In this document: piece by piece, positions 42,686 through 53,793 of the stretch
Layout: the number at the start of each line of letters is the position of its first letter
Position numbering within the stretch: position 1 is the first letter of the stretch
Origin: Nitzschia sp. pyKryTriq1
Taxonomy: Eukaryota > Bacillariophyta > Bacillariophyceae > Bacillariales > Bacillariaceae
Assembly: GCA_956465555.1 (NCBI GenBank)
Contig: OY101116.1
Coordinates: 2,418,001 to 2,482,000, forward strand
Reading direction: 5' to 3'
DNA length: 64,000 bases
Notes under the pieces: generated by a model
Told to the model about the DNA's origin: nothing
Database searches by the model: none
The model's input: only the letters and a program-made list of their open reading frames with translations
Made by a program: the position numbers and the translations under genes

Positions 42686-44565
42686 ATGCAAACAACAGCG
42701 ACGACGAAGACGAATACGGCGCGCCGCTCTTCGTGGTGGCTCATATTGTTGCATCTTGCCGTCATCACTATTATTTGTGAAAGCCAAGATCCAGCATTAT
42801 TGTTATGCAATCCTGAATGTCAAAATGAGGGTGTCTGCGAACTAGTAGCAGGATTGGGTGACAACGAAACGGAAACGGGTTCTTGTGCGTGCCCCCAGGG
42901 GACATCGGGGGACTTTTGCGAAACAATTATTATTCCAGCAGTGGACGCTCCTTCCTGTCCACCAGGAACATCAGGAGAATCTTGTCAGGAATCGTCGACG
43001 TCTTCGTCGGAGGCACCCACCATTATCGATCAAGCCACAGAGGCACCTTCGTCCAACGATGCTTCTTCTCTGCCAGCTTGTGATTTGATTTGCCAGAATG
43101 GAGGGCGGTGCGAACTGGTGGATGGGTCTTCCACCGAAACGCAATGTATATGTGATCCTGGATTTTCGGGCGATTTGTGTGAGACGGCTGATGTGCCGCC
43201 CGCGGCAACCGACCCTCCATTATCAGACCCCTTGATAGAGTCTACCTGTGATTTGGACTGTCGAAATGGAAGCGTTTGTGGTCCTAGTGATGGGAACGAG
43301 GGGGGCGAAGTGAAGTGTATTTGTGCTCCAGGAACAAGCGGAGACTTGTGTGAGAGAGTCGATGGAGTGACATGTGGTGTGGACAATTGCTATTACGGTA
43401 GTCAGTGCATCCAGGCAAGCGATGGCGGCTTGTATTGTGACTGTACCACGATCAATGAACCAGGAAAGCATTTTGCAGGGCCTTTCTGCCAGTACGAGGC
43501 TACCACTTACTGTGGGGATAGCGAAGATTACTTTTGCGTCAACGGGGGTACATGTCGTAAGGAAGGCAATGGGTAAGCAAATGATATGAATGAGGTAACT
43601 GCTACCGATTTTGCGGACTTGAGAAACTCAACTTACACAACATGGTACTTAACAATATATGCATGATGTAGGGCCTTCTCCTGTGAGTGCCCCGACGAAT
43701 GGAGCGGTCCTTCCTGCGAGTTCGAGAGTCAGAATCGTGATCATGAGCATACTAAGAACTGCAAGTTGAATTGCTTGAATGGAGGACAATGTCGCAAGGG
43801 GGCCAAGGATATGCCAGCGATTGATGGATTGAGTGAAGGAACAGAGCACTTGGCGTCAGCGCATAGCGAAAAATACGAACATTGTGTTTGTCCAGAAAAT
43901 TTTGCTGGAATGCAGTGTGAGCATCGATACGAAGAGTGTGGCAATGGGGAGCATATGTGCTTACATGGGACAAAATGTGTGCCTCCGAATGACGAATCGC
44001 ATCCAAAGTGGACGTGTGAGTGCGACGAGACGTCTGGGAAGGTTTGTCAGCGCCATCGGTCGTCCGTCTGCACCTCCAGTGATGCCGATAGTACTATGTA
44101 TAGGGGGATGACGAGTATGATATACTGTGTTAATGATGGTGTATGTGTGTCTTATAAACAGGACCGCAAAAGGTGAGTGTTTCTGATGCGGTGATTTGTG
44201 CCATTTTCTCATCTCAAAAGTCTGACATGAGAATGCTCGTGATGGAAAGCTATCCTGCCTGTAAGTGCCCTCCGCAGTATACAGGGCCGCATTGTGAACT
44301 GCTGAAGACGGTTGCTCACTTAAGTGGGTCGCAAATAGTGGCCCCAACAAAGAAGGAATCCGCGGCCTCTGTGTTTGGCTTATTTGTCTCCTGCCTCCTT
44401 CTCGTGATGCTGGCTCTATTCGCATATACGAAACTGCGAGGTCAGACCAGTAGGGACAAAACTGCGCAGATCCAGGCGGCGCACATGGAGGATGAGGCAT
44501 CCAAAGCGCCCATGATGGAAGATGTTGACTTTGAAGGACTCATGGAAGATGTGGAGTTACTCTAG
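42686..44565 (+). CDS. EGF-repeat single-pass membrane protein (divergent pair, member B), three exons
   Basis: Exons 42686-43572, 43672-44172, 44250-44565 with introns of 99 and 77 bp; 567 residues. The last acceptor (AAAG at 44249) was chosen because it keeps frame and gives the same 12-residue spacing between Cys residues as member A. A signal anchor (WWLILLHLAVITIICESQ) is followed by EGF-like modules: CNPECQNEGVC, GSCACPQGTSGDFCE, CQNGGRC, CICDPGFSGDLCE, CRNGSVC, CICAPGTSGDLCE, CYYGSQC, FCVNGGTC, CECPDEWSGPSCE, CLNGGQC, CVCPENFAGMQCE, CLHGTKC, CKCPPQYTGPHCE. A helix (VFGLFVSCLLLVMLALFAYT) and acidic tail end it. Exon 2 is 501 bp in both members and both intron phases match, so they are diverged duplicates. 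Confidence 0.88.
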
Positions 44566-44670
44566 AGATTTTTTAAAGAAAATCTATCATATTGATGAAG
44601 TTAATACCATTAACATCAGACACCAATGTCGTTTTCTTCCTAGAGCTAATTACATGTGTTTTCGTCTTGC

Positions 44671-46431
44671 CTAATCTTCTTCCATCAAACTTTCAGCTTC
44701 ACTATCTTCTTCGCTGTCACTCGCATTGTTCTGAGAAAACTCAAATTGCAGCGGCAGTCGTACACCACGACGCTTGTGTTTGGGATGAAGAGTTACCTTG
44801 GCCCAGTTGCCGCTGGAGCCTGGAGCTAGAACCTGACACTCCTCTTCGTGGAATGACTTGACAGTTTGTTCGCCCTCTTCAAGGCCGACCAGCATCAAGT
44901 CTGGCAGCGGATACATGCTTAGAGCGTAGTCGAAATTCCAATAGATGGGCGCTTGGGGTAGAAGATGACCCTGAGAGAGGACCGTATGGAGAATGCGAGT
45001 CGAGATGGCATGCTTTCCATCTCGCTTGTCCGGGGAGGCGGAATTTCGCACGGACAAGATTTCATTTTGGAGATGTTGCCGGATCATATCCTGTCGAAAG
45101 AGAAGGATATCCTGCTGTCCCCCGTATTGCATTCGGCAAGGATTGCTGACAAACTGAACGTTGGCTTGCAAATGCTGAGAAAAAGCCGACGGGGCGTTGA
45201 TGGGCGGAATAGGCCAGCACATACTAGGGGTATCATTCGGACCAGGCATGATCAAAACGGAATGGTTGGCAGGGAGAGGTTCCAGCTGCCGGCTCAATTC
45301 TTCCAGGGCAAGAGGCAGCGTCAATGAGCCGGTGGAAAAGTTTCCCATCAGAACTAGCATTACCTGTTGTGCCGACATTTCCTCGCACATATTGTCCACC
45401 AGATCGCCCAGTTGATGCAGAATAGCTGGTTCATCGAGAGCGACATTAGTCATGGTAAAGATTGTCATGGGTGCAACACTGCTGGCGTGATTCGAGGAAA
45501 CGTTAAGTGAAGTAGGAGCCAGTGGAATGAAGGGTTGAGATTTTGCCTTGGCCTCAATGGGTGGCAAGTTGAGTTCATTGACGACAAAAATGCCGTCGTC
45601 GTAGTAGCCTTCCACTAGAACAATGCAACCCTCTGTATAGATACCACTAGCATCCAGAGTGGTATCGGAATGCAAATGTAGAGGAATACTTCCCGTCAGA
45701 TCTTCCAATTCAAAGCCCGTCGCTGCCACTCCCTCCACTTGCGCCATCGCACTCGAGGTGGAAGTGGCGCGCAACAGACCCAACAAGATTTGAGTCGAGG
45801 CTGCGCTGCTTCCCAACAACCGATCAATGCTCGTCAAATACGGGACGGTGCGAGCCACTCGCTGCTGAACACGAAGGTATCGCTGGGTCATCATGTCAAT
45901 CTTGTCTTCCACGGTTCCCAGCAACGAAGGACGGGGACCCGACTCGCTTGTCGCCGAGAAGCGGAACTGCTGGCGAAGTGGATCGTACACCAGGGTCGGA
46001 GTGTCAAATGCATCCACGACCACCCAGTCGGGGTGTTTCCCTTTGGAGAATGGCACTTGAGCTGACGGGGCGGCCGAGCTCTTGATCTTGGTCTTCTTTG
46101 AGATGGAATGCGAGGCCCCAGTACCAGCACCAGTACCTGTAGCAGCAGCAGCGGTGGCGGCTTTGGATTTCGATGCCACAGCGCGTTCGCTGATAGCAAC
46201 CGCCGCAGCTGTGGCTTCCTGGACAGCATCTTCCCATAATTGAGGGGTGATGATCTTGGGACTGACACGAGCGAGCTTCTCTTGCAAGCACTCCAAGATC
46301 GGGTTGAGATGTTCGAAATCTGTCTCGTCTTCGCCATAGCCTAGCATTGCTTGAAGCGCCGCTGGCTGGACGTGTAGTCCGTACTTTTTGGTGGTTTTCA
46401 CCAGCTGCCGTCTTCGTTGCATTGACGACAT
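44671..46431 (-). CDS. POLE2: DNA polymerase epsilon subunit 2 (Dpb2)
   Basis: Single exon, 586 residues from ATG 46431 (MSSMQRRRQLVKTTKKYGLH). Dpb2 is the non-catalytic B subunit of the leading-strand replicase and links it to the CMG helicase. The N-terminal helical domain (LQAMLGYGE through TPQLWEDAVQEA) is followed by an Ala/Lys-rich linker, an OB-fold part (TGSIPLHLHSDTTLDASGIY, GCIVLVEGYYDDGIFVVNEL) and the phosphoesterase-like domain: VMLVLMGNFSTGSLT, VLIMPGPNDTPSMCWPIPPI, FVSNPCRMQYGGQQDILLFR, HTVLSQGHLLPQAPIYWNFD and YALSMYPLPDLMLVGLEEGE. As in the family, the metal-binding residues of true phosphoesterases are not kept. An acidic tail ends the protein. It is 105 bp from the convergent EGF gene. 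Confidence 0.95.
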   Translation of the reverse strand: MSSMQRRRQLVKTTKKYGLHVQPAALQAMLGYGEDETDFEHLNPILECLQEKLARVSPKIITPQLWEDAVQEATAAAVAISERAVASKSKAATAAAATGTGAGTGASHSISKKTKIKSSAAPSAQVPFSKGKHPDWVVVDAFDTPTLVYDPLRQQFRFSATSESGPRPSLLGTVEDKIDMMTQRYLRVQQRVARTVPYLTSIDRLLGSSAASTQILLGLLRATSTSSAMAQVEGVAATGFELEDLTGSIPLHLHSDTTLDASGIYTEGCIVLVEGYYDDGIFVVNELNLPPIEAKAKSQPFIPLAPTSLNVSSNHASSVAPMTIFTMTNVALDEPAILHQLGDLVDNMCEEMSAQQVMLVLMGNFSTGSLTLPLALEELSRQLEPLPANHSVLIMPGPNDTPSMCWPIPPINAPSAFSQHLQANVQFVSNPCRMQYGGQQDILLFRQDMIRQHLQNEILSVRNSASPDKRDGKHAISTRILHTVLSQGHLLPQAPIYWNFDYALSMYPLPDLMLVGLEEGEQTVKSFHEEECQVLAPGSSGNWAKVTLHPKHKRRGVRLPLQFEFSQNNASDSEEDSEAESLMEED

Positions 46432-47476
46432 GATTATATACTGTATAATCCCAGTACTTTGAACACGGTTCGAATATCGGTAGACTACTTGTCGGCAAAG
46501 ACAATGAGGCTGCAACTTTATTATGAATTCAACAAATGTACCGGTACCAGGTACCGGCGTAGCAATTGTTGTGCTCTTCGCTCTGCTCTCTACTAGCCAT
46601 GATTATTCATTCGCTCGATCATTGGCGGGACGAATGCGCGGGCTGGCGGGCTTTGATGGCAGCTATTATTTTGGCGCGAAAGCAGCAGATGTTAGTCCAC
46701 CTAGTCATCCCATACTCTACTGTAGCTCTACTAGTAGTACTGTATCATAGTTCGTACTGTACTCGTAGAGTGAGCGAGAGGGGAGGGTTCTCTGGTGGGA
46801 TCTTGGAAATTTACCCGTCTGAGTACTTCTACCGGTAGGGACCTCTCTCTACCGGTACTAGCTACTCTACTCTCTACTAGAGAGAGAGAGAGTACCGGTA
46901 CGGTACTAGTAGAAAGAACGGCCGATTAAATCTGTGATAGAACTCTCCTGTACTGTACCAATGGTACGCACTACTCTCTACTACGAGTGCCGAAGAGAGA
47001 GAGAGAGAGAGAGAGAGTAGAGACTTTCTACTACTATAGTAGACGACAGACGACTCTCTCTCTCTCTATCTATCTATTATCATACAAGAGGGACAGGCGA
47101 GGACCACCATTGGAAACTCCCTCTTTCAAAGCAAAATCACTTTGAACGAACAGAGGAGGACATTCAGTTGTAGACCAGCAGTGAAGTATGATCCTAGCTA
47201 CAATTAGTAGGGAGCAACAAGAAAAAATACCGTTCGTGCTGTACAGCCACACCCCTCTTTCTTCTTCCTCCTCTCCTCCATAAACAAGAAATTACAAGTT
47301 GACCAGCAGTATTCCTCGACGACAAGGGAAAGTCCATGCACTAATGAAGTCATTGTAGTGAATGCGACAGCTACTCGATATAAGAGACTACTCGTATATC
47401 CTAGTATATCCAGTGACGCAAGAATGGCTCAGCAACATACCAATATTCCATACTCGAAGTCCTTAGTACGCTGTTC
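46432..47476. other. Intergenic gap with GA/TC runs and palindromic words
   Basis: No gene. GTAC/CCGG words at 46540-46560 and 46820-46920, a (GA)n run at about 46995-47018, (TC)n and TATC runs at about 47050-47078. Confidence 0.5.
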
Positions 47477-48310
47477 TCAATCCCTGTCGCGGAACACATG
47501 CTGCGTCGCCCTGTCGGCAGGCATAGCCTGGCGGTCCCCTTTCTTGGAGTAAACTCCAAAAGGCTGAATTTCCTTTTTCTTTTTCTTCTTTTTTAGTTCG
47601 TGAGATTCCACCTCGTGTGTTCGAATAACAAATAAAGTCATTTCAATAAACAACATTACCACTCCGCTGATCACAGCCACAATGACGCGCTTAATGTCAG
47701 TCCCACCCGTCGTACGAGAAGAAAATTCTTCACCAAAGAAATAATCAAAGACCCCACCGGCAAAGAAATACATAAAACAACCAAATGACAAGGGAGCCAC
47801 AATCATATTCAGTCCCACGGAGGCTGCGTAGGTCATGGACTTGGCGGTGATATCGTCCTGGACTTCCTTTTGTAAATTATTCGTGAGTTTGACGTACTTG
47901 GTTTCTTCGTGTTTTAAACGAAGTCGTTCCATTCGCTGACGGAATCTCCGTCGTTCTGCCGTCTCTTCGGCAGGTGGCGGTGGAGGAGTGAAGACCAATG
48001 CTGTTCCCTCAAGAGCTCGTTCGATTGAGGATTTATCCTCGACCAAAACCTCCAAAGCCTTGAGAACATTCAAAGGTAACCATTGAGGATTCTTATTGGG
48101 ATGTTGGGGGCTGTCCTTGAGAACTCGAATGGCTTCTTTCTTGGTGAGTTTCCCAGCAGCCGATGAGTCGGACTGGGTTCTGCCCGAGTGGCCTTGCAGA
48201 CAGCACTCTCGCCATATTTGTAGCAAAGAATCGGTGGGGTGGACACCCTCGAGCTTCTTTTCGTAGAATGGGATCTTCTCGACCGTGGCTGTTATTTCTG
48301 TTTCACTCAT
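47477..48310 (-). CDS. VMA12: Vma12/TMEM199-type V-ATPase assembly factor
   Basis: ATG at 48310 gives 277 residues in one exon. This ER membrane protein family helps assemble the Vo sector of the vacuolar proton pump. The family core is plain: RLRLKHEETKYVKLTNNLQ, then ITAKSMTYAASVGLNMIVAP leading straight into the first membrane helix (LSFGCFMYFFAGGVFDYFF), a short lumenal loop GEEFSSRTTGGTDIKR, and the second helix VIVAVISGVVMLFIEMTLFVI. The N-terminal 130 residues are helical and soluble with a PPPPPAEE linker. The C-terminus carries a KKKKKKK run after HEVESHELK, in keeping with a cytosolic basic tail. Family membership is secure; that it serves V-ATPase in this organism is by homology. 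Confidence 0.9.
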   Translation of the reverse strand: MSETEITATVEKIPFYEKKLEGVHPTDSLLQIWRECCLQGHSGRTQSDSSAAGKLTKKEAIRVLKDSPQHPNKNPQWLPLNVLKALEVLVEDKSSIERALEGTALVFTPPPPPAEETAERRRFRQRMERLRLKHEETKYVKLTNNLQKEVQDDITAKSMTYAASVGLNMIVAPLSFGCFMYFFAGGVFDYFFGEEFSSRTTGGTDIKRVIVAVISGVVMLFIEMTLFVIRTHEVESHELKKKKKKKEIQPFGVYSKKGDRQAMPADRATQHVFRDRD

Positions 48311-49806
48311 GATGGAACAATTCAAGACGATGTGATGATTGTTTGCTTCTTGGTATAATCGTAAGGTACCGGTAGAATTGATGATTGATGATTGATGATG
48401 AGATGATTGTGGCAAACGCCTCTATTGTGGCAAACGCCTACCGGTAGCGACGGAACAGAGTGGTGGAGCGGATGTGTACGTAGCTGTAGTACTGTGCGGA
48501 CGTGTACAGTACCAGTACTGTACTGGTACCGTACTGGCACGACCACTGTAGAGGCCTGAAGAAGTGTACGCGATATTATGTACGTACTCGTACCAGGTAC
48601 GGTAGAGTACGAGGTTCCCTCTAACCGTACCGGTTTACGAACTAGTAGAGGGTCCTTAGAGGTACACTACTAGTAAGTAACACCAACGCATCTTTGCTTA
48701 CCGTTCTCGCCCCTTGTGTGTACGTCGCTATCTGTTCCCTCTGATGCCTAAAAAAAACGAAAACAAATATACAATACGACGGATTATCGTTGCTGAATTT
48801 TTGAAAAAAATCCTATAGTTGATGCAAGATATCTCTTTGAATAGGTGGTCTTTATCGATAGAACTATAAGATTTTTTCTCAGTCTTTCTTCCGAAAAGAG
48901 TGCGGAAAGTCACACACTACCCTGACACCGATAGCTCATTATTTTACATTTCGAAACTTCGAATCGTGTATTAGTAATCAAAGTATTCAAAAGAGCCCCA
49001 ATCGTCGAGCCAGAGACCCATACCCGTCGAGCAGCCCGCGTGGAACTCTACGATTTCAACAGTGACCCGTGCATAAGATGGACAAAAGTAGTGTGTGGCC
49101 ACGAAAAGTGCGAAAATTGTAGTTCAATAAGCAAGTCAACCTCACCACCCTTCTCTTCTACGGTATGTACCGGTACAGTACAGTACCACTACGGCAATCG
49201 TATCGTATCGTATCGTATCGTATCGTATCGTATCGTATCGTATCGTACAGTACAGTACAGTACAGTACAGTACAGTACCTGGTTACAGTACCGGTACCGT
49301 ACAAGTACAGCAGCACCCCTACGAACTATTCAACTACCAAACGCTCAACTACAATACCAAACGCAGCAGTTATTCCGGTAGTAGGAATGAGTCCATATTT
49401 CACGCTTCTTCAACCATTATGTCCTACAACGAAGTCGACGACCATCCATCTATCGGGTCCAGTAAAATAGTATTCATAGCGGTAGTCCAGAGATACCGGT
49501 AGAGGAGAGAGGAATTTATTTTACCTCTACCGGTAGAGAGATCCGAAACAATGGGAGTGTCACATCCCACTCCAATGCTAGACTAAATCCAGCCTGTAGA
49601 AGATTCTCCAAATCAAACCAATAGCTCTCTCAAAAGTACGTACAATAGCTAAAGTGCCCGCTTGAACGGCAAACTAGAATGTCAAAAAATGTCTAGAAGA
49701 AATTCAAGATAGATGGTACGAGCACTGTACAGCCGGATATAGCTCTTAACTCAGCGATTCCAGGGGAGGTCAAAGTTGGCGTGGTTTAACGTACACGTTT
49801 CCAACC
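48311..49806. other. Intergenic gap with pentamer arrays
   Basis: No gene is supported. GTAC/CCGG words fill 48480-48680 and 49165-49310; two adjacent pentamer arrays are at 49198-49275. The stretch 48700-49060 is AT-rich and plain. Confidence 0.5.
49198..49275. repeat. Abutting pentamer arrays (TATCG)9 and (TACAG)6
   Basis: Nine TATCG units (49201-49245) pass without a gap into six TACAG units (49246-49275); the unit changes at two positions while the period stays five. Confidence 0.9.
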
Positions 49807-50952
49807 TTATAGATCCTCGTCCTCGCTGTATTCAGCGTCCATACTGTCAGCTGGGTAATGGTCGGGTTGAGGTGCCGCCATGACGGAGACGGGCGAAGTG
49901 GTGCGATTTGTTTTGTGCACATCATTCATAACGTCATTGCCCGCCTGATCATTGGCCTGGGCAAAAATAAGCTCAAGGCGCTCTCGGCACGCCAACACTT
50001 CTGGAGTGTTAATGTCAACCATAGTCCGATGGAACGGAAAGCTTGATTGGTTGGCATGGTCGGGGAGCAGTCTTTGGATAGCGTTCAAGATCCCCGCAAT
50101 GGCAATCTCGGATGGCTTGTAGGATACGAAGAAGTAGTCCATAACAGAAAGTTCGACCATGAACTGGGATAGGTCATGAACTTCATGTTGCTCGATTGAT
50201 AGAAAGAAAAGGAAGTGCTTCACGAAGAGCTGGGGCGTTGGGGGGTGGACATGCCACTGCAAGCGTTGCAGTACGTCATATTCCATCATTTCCATTTCCT
50301 CCAGAGTGAAGAAGCCTCGGCTTAGCTGCAAGATAGTGTCCATGGAGGACTTTGATCCGGGGATCAAAAGGTGCTTGTATTCGTTGAGCTTGACTGACAG
50401 GTAAAGGCATGTCATTGCCAACAGCTGGAACAAGTTCTTGTCCACAGCGGATGGATAGACAGCCAGATACCGATCGAGATGGCTCATGGCAATGCTGACG
50501 ACCTCGCGGTGAAGATCGAAATGATCAACAACTGAGAGATTCGGATCAGATGACAACAAGCAAGATATCATGTGAGATCCACTGTTGCAAAGAGATGCTA
50601 CAGCGCCAGCCTTTGGCGCCTCCAACTTACCCTGATAGGCCCACTCGCAGATTTTTTCACGCCAGTGTTTGTTAATTTGAGCACTAGAGCCATCGGCACT
50701 GCTTTCGCCTGGTGCAGCTTGGCCCTGCGTAGATTCTCTATTAGTTGAATAATCATCAGGACTAGATAAAGGCGATTTCCTCTTCTTGCTTGGGCTCTCG
50801 GGGGAGAAATCATCGGTATCATCCGATGGCACAGGAGCGTCTGCATCCATCGAAATAACACATTGCTGCATCCTAGAAATATAATCCTTCGTCACATATT
50901 TCGTCGCTTCTTGATCCAGAAGGACTTGCAAGCGTTCAGATGCATCCACCAT
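49807..50952 (-). CDS. Diatom-type cyclin (divergent pair, member A), two exons
   Basis: Exons 50952-50631 and 50531-49807 across a 99-bp GT-AG intron after the first base of a codon; 348 residues. Reading through the intron is also open, but the spliced form REKICEWAYQVVDHFDLHRE is the proper cyclin-box entry. The cyclin N-domain runs through VSIAMSHLDRYLAVYP, LLAMTCLYLSVKLNEYKHLL, and LEEMEMMEYDVLQRLQWHVH; the C-domain follows with PPTPQLFVKHFLFFLS and YFFVSYKPSEIAIAGILNAI. An N-terminal Asp/Ser-rich part holds a KKRK nuclear signal. The KLNEYK and HPPTPQLF words are what I know from diatom-specific cyclins, which are thought to link light or nutrient signals to the cell cycle. No destruction box is obvious. 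Confidence 0.88.
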   Translation of the reverse strand: MVDASERLQVLLDQEATKYVTKDYISRMQQCVISMDADAPVPSDDTDDFSPESPSKKRKSPLSSPDDYSTNRESTQGQAAPGESSADGSSAQINKHWREKICEWAYQGKLEAPKAGAVASLCNSGSHMISCLLSSDPNLSVVDHFDLHREVVSIAMSHLDRYLAVYPSAVDKNLFQLLAMTCLYLSVKLNEYKHLLIPGSKSSMDTILQLSRGFFTLEEMEMMEYDVLQRLQWHVHPPTPQLFVKHFLFFLSIEQHEVHDLSQFMVELSVMDYFFVSYKPSEIAIAGILNAIQRLLPDHANQSSFPFHRTMVDINTPEVLACRERLELIFAQANDQAGNDVMNDVHKTNRTTSPVSVMAAPQPDHYPADSMDAEYSEDEDL

Positions 50953-52604
50953 ATTTACCAAGCACAAGCATATAGTTCCAATGGCAAAGACAAAAGGTGG
51001 ATGATAGACCTACTTCACCCGAGAGAAGAGGAAGATGAGATCCGAGTTTTTGTGTGTAGACGGCTTTGGTTGGTTCTAATTGTTTGAGAGCACGATGACA
51101 ATCCGAGGTACTTGGAATAAGTAGGTTTTACGGACTACCTGGTACAAAACGTTTTGATAAGATTTTATTATCATCTATCAAGCACATCTCAGTCCGCATG
51201 CAATGCATCGACATCCACGCATACCCAATAAGCGTGGAGGGTTCTTGTGGCGTTGCCGGCGCGGCGTCACTAATGTACCGTACCGGTACCGGTACTGTAC
51301 AAGAAGTACGCAAATTGCCAACGCAACGTCGCAGCTCCAAAGCGGATCTTTCTGCTCGTATCCAACCCCCCCCTCCTTCCGCCTCCCCGGAAGTTTATTT
51401 TAACGATACATTTCGCATCGGTGTGGACATGTTAAAAATTTAGCTGACATTAAATGTAATTTACATAGCTTCAACGAGAATTCGGTTCAAACTCGTGCAC
51501 AGAACATTCGATTTCGCGCCAAAATTGAACGATAGCCTTATTTATTTTTAATCCACGGTCATTATAAGCCGTGTCGCGCGGGCGCGGGTCACGGCTTATT
51601 CAGCACTACTACATATGAAAATAAGAATAACGTCATGTCGCTTACGGTACGAACCGGTCGGTATTCGTCAAGGCGGTTAAAATCACCTGTTGTTGGGGAC
51701 TACCGGACATGCATGCATTGTTGGAAAAACTTCTCCATTTTCGCCCTATCATTCTGTCTTATTTCTACATATTATTTATAATATCAGATGATGATGATGA
51801 TTCTTCTTGTTCGTTCAGCCGTGGGTTTTCGTGGGATGCTTCATTTTACTAAAAGAAAGTAGCTACCGGTAGTACAGTAGTCATCATCCAAAGAGGGCAA
51901 GAATCAATCTGCAAAGTCTGCTTCAGTTGTTGGACGAGCGAGGCTTTCACAAATACAATCATGTCCCCTATCAACAATTTTTTGAGGAGTAGAGAGGCCT
52001 CACTCCTCTCTACTACCAGTAGTAAGTAGTAGTCTACCGAGATACAGTACCAGGTACGTACCGGTACACCGGTACCGGTAGGTAGAGTGAGTACAAGCAA
52101 GAAGTAGTCTACTAGTACAGACTGTAGTGGTACTATTTCAGTATTCGTAGTACATACCGAGTACAGACGACAGAGTAGACTAGAGTACGAGCAGTTCTTT
52201 TCGAAGATCTAGTCGAAGGAGTCGTCGCATCACGCCTAATACAAAAGACACCGGTACACGATCCTCGAGTGATTTTCCTACCCGCCGCACTACAGAAACA
52301 GACAAAACGTCCGGAGCGAAAGTCGAGCGCGCCGCGTCATTGTTTTTCCACTTTCCAATTTCCACTCTCTCATTATTTATTTCATTTTTATTTATTCATT
52401 CAATTCTCCCAAATCGACCAACCGCCGTCGCTCGCTCGGCCGGCGGCCGGCAAATTGAAATTGGATCACACATCATCATCACGGCAACGGAGCAACGACC
52501 AAGAAGATCTTCCCACCGGTACCAGGTATGGCAAAGTAGCTAGAAACCTGCCACCATCGCACCTTCGTTTAGAACAACGACAACAAACAAAGACAGCACG
52601 CAGG
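50953..52604. promoter_or_regulatory. Shared upstream region of the divergent cyclin pair
   Basis: 1.65 kb between the start codons, with a GC-rich hairpin at 51564-51599 and GTAC/CCGG words at 51275-51305 and 52040-52090. No gene is supported inside. Confidence 0.5.
51564..51599. promoter_or_regulatory. GC-rich hairpin, 10-bp perfect stem
   Basis: ATAAGCCGTG (51564-51573) pairs with CACGGCTTAT (51590-51599) around a 16-nt loop made of CG-rich repeats. It stands in AT-rich surroundings, near the middle of the gap. Confidence 0.75.
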
Positions 52605-53793
52605 ATGGGATTCTCTTCTGAAAGGCTGGAAGTGTTGCTTTCAAAGGAAAGCACGACATACAGAACCACCGACTACCTGAAGAGTTCGACGCCGGACATT
52701 GGGGACGACGACGACTCATGCGCCGTGGACGATTCTTCGTCATCGGTCGCGGGTTCCTCCGGAACAAACGATGAGGCGGACTTCCGTGATTCCGAGATGA
52801 CGGTCGACAATGATGATCCTTGCCAACATGAGGCCAAGAAGAGGAAACTGAAACAGGGCGACTTGCCGTGTCCGACAACTTCGATCGCTGCCATGGACGA
52901 AGCCGAGCGACGGCAAATGTGGCGCGAGAAGCTCTGCGAGTGGGCTTATCAAGGTGAGAATCCCGTGCACATTCCGTTTCTGAAAAACAATTCCCAAACC
53001 CACTCACCTCTATTGATTCGTTCATCGCTTTTCTTTGACCATCCCGCAACTAGTCGTTGATCATTTTGGTCTTGCACGGGAGATTGTGAGCATCACCATG
53101 AACACTTTCGATCGATACTGTGCTGTGCTCGTGGAGGAACGAGGAGCGGGACTGAGTGGTGTCGACGAAGTGACGGCGCTGGACAAAGACGGAGTCGCGT
53201 TGACGGCCATGACAGCTCTGTCGTTAGCGATCAAGCTGAATGAATACAAGCGTATTCTGATCCCCGGCGCCCGCTCAACCATGGAGACTATTTTGAGACT
53301 AGGCCGCGGGTCCTATTCCTTGCAACAATTTGAAGCGAATGAATATGACGTACTGAAAAAACTTGAGTGGATGGTTCACCCACCTACACCTCAGCTCTTT
53401 CTTCGACAATTGCTAGCAGAATTTGGCTGCCTTGAGTCCCAAGCATCATGCAACGAAGAGGTTCGAGACCTCGCTGTGTATCTCATTGAAATTTCCGTCT
53501 TGGACTATTCCTTTTCAGCCTTCAAATCATCTGAGATCGCCCTTGCTGCTCTTCTGAATTCCATCGACACGGTCATGGCCAAGTCATCTTCTTTCCAACC
53601 AAACGACTTTTCATTGTTTGATCGAGTGCGAGTCAAGCGAACGAGCCGTGTCATTGAATGTCAGCAAAGACTTGCTCTCGTCTATAGAAAGGCGGCCGAG
53701 CCTGCATCTTTCGAAGATCCCAGTGAAGACTTCGGTGGCTACACATCTAGGATGGCGTCCCCTGTGTCCGTCACCGCAGACTTGCAGGGGTAG
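52605..53793 (+). CDS. Diatom-type cyclin (divergent pair, member B), two exons
   Basis: Exons 52605-52953 and 53054-53793, intron of 100 bp at the same place and phase as in member A; 362 residues. The N-termini match (MGFSSERLEVLLSKESTTY here, ASERLQVLLDQEATKY there), followed by the acidic linker with KKRK, then REKLCEWAYQ joined to VVDHFGLAREIVSITMNTFD. The cyclin box continues LTAMTALSLAIKLNEYKRIL, MVHPPTPQLFLRQLLAEFG and YSFSAFKSSEIALAALLNSI. The C-terminus shares SPVSVTA with member A (SPVSVMA). It has an extra insert after the first cyclin helices (LVEERGAGLSGVDEV). The pair clearly arose by duplication, but cyclin boxes differ at many residues, so the event is not recent. Each would partner a cyclin-dependent kinase. 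Confidence 0.88.

Noticed and set aside
50532-50630. Reading the first cyclin without its intron
   Set aside because: The 99-bp segment is open by chance; it has GTAAGT and CTCAG borders, and its removal restores the WAYQ-VVDHF cyclin-box entry seen in the paralogue.
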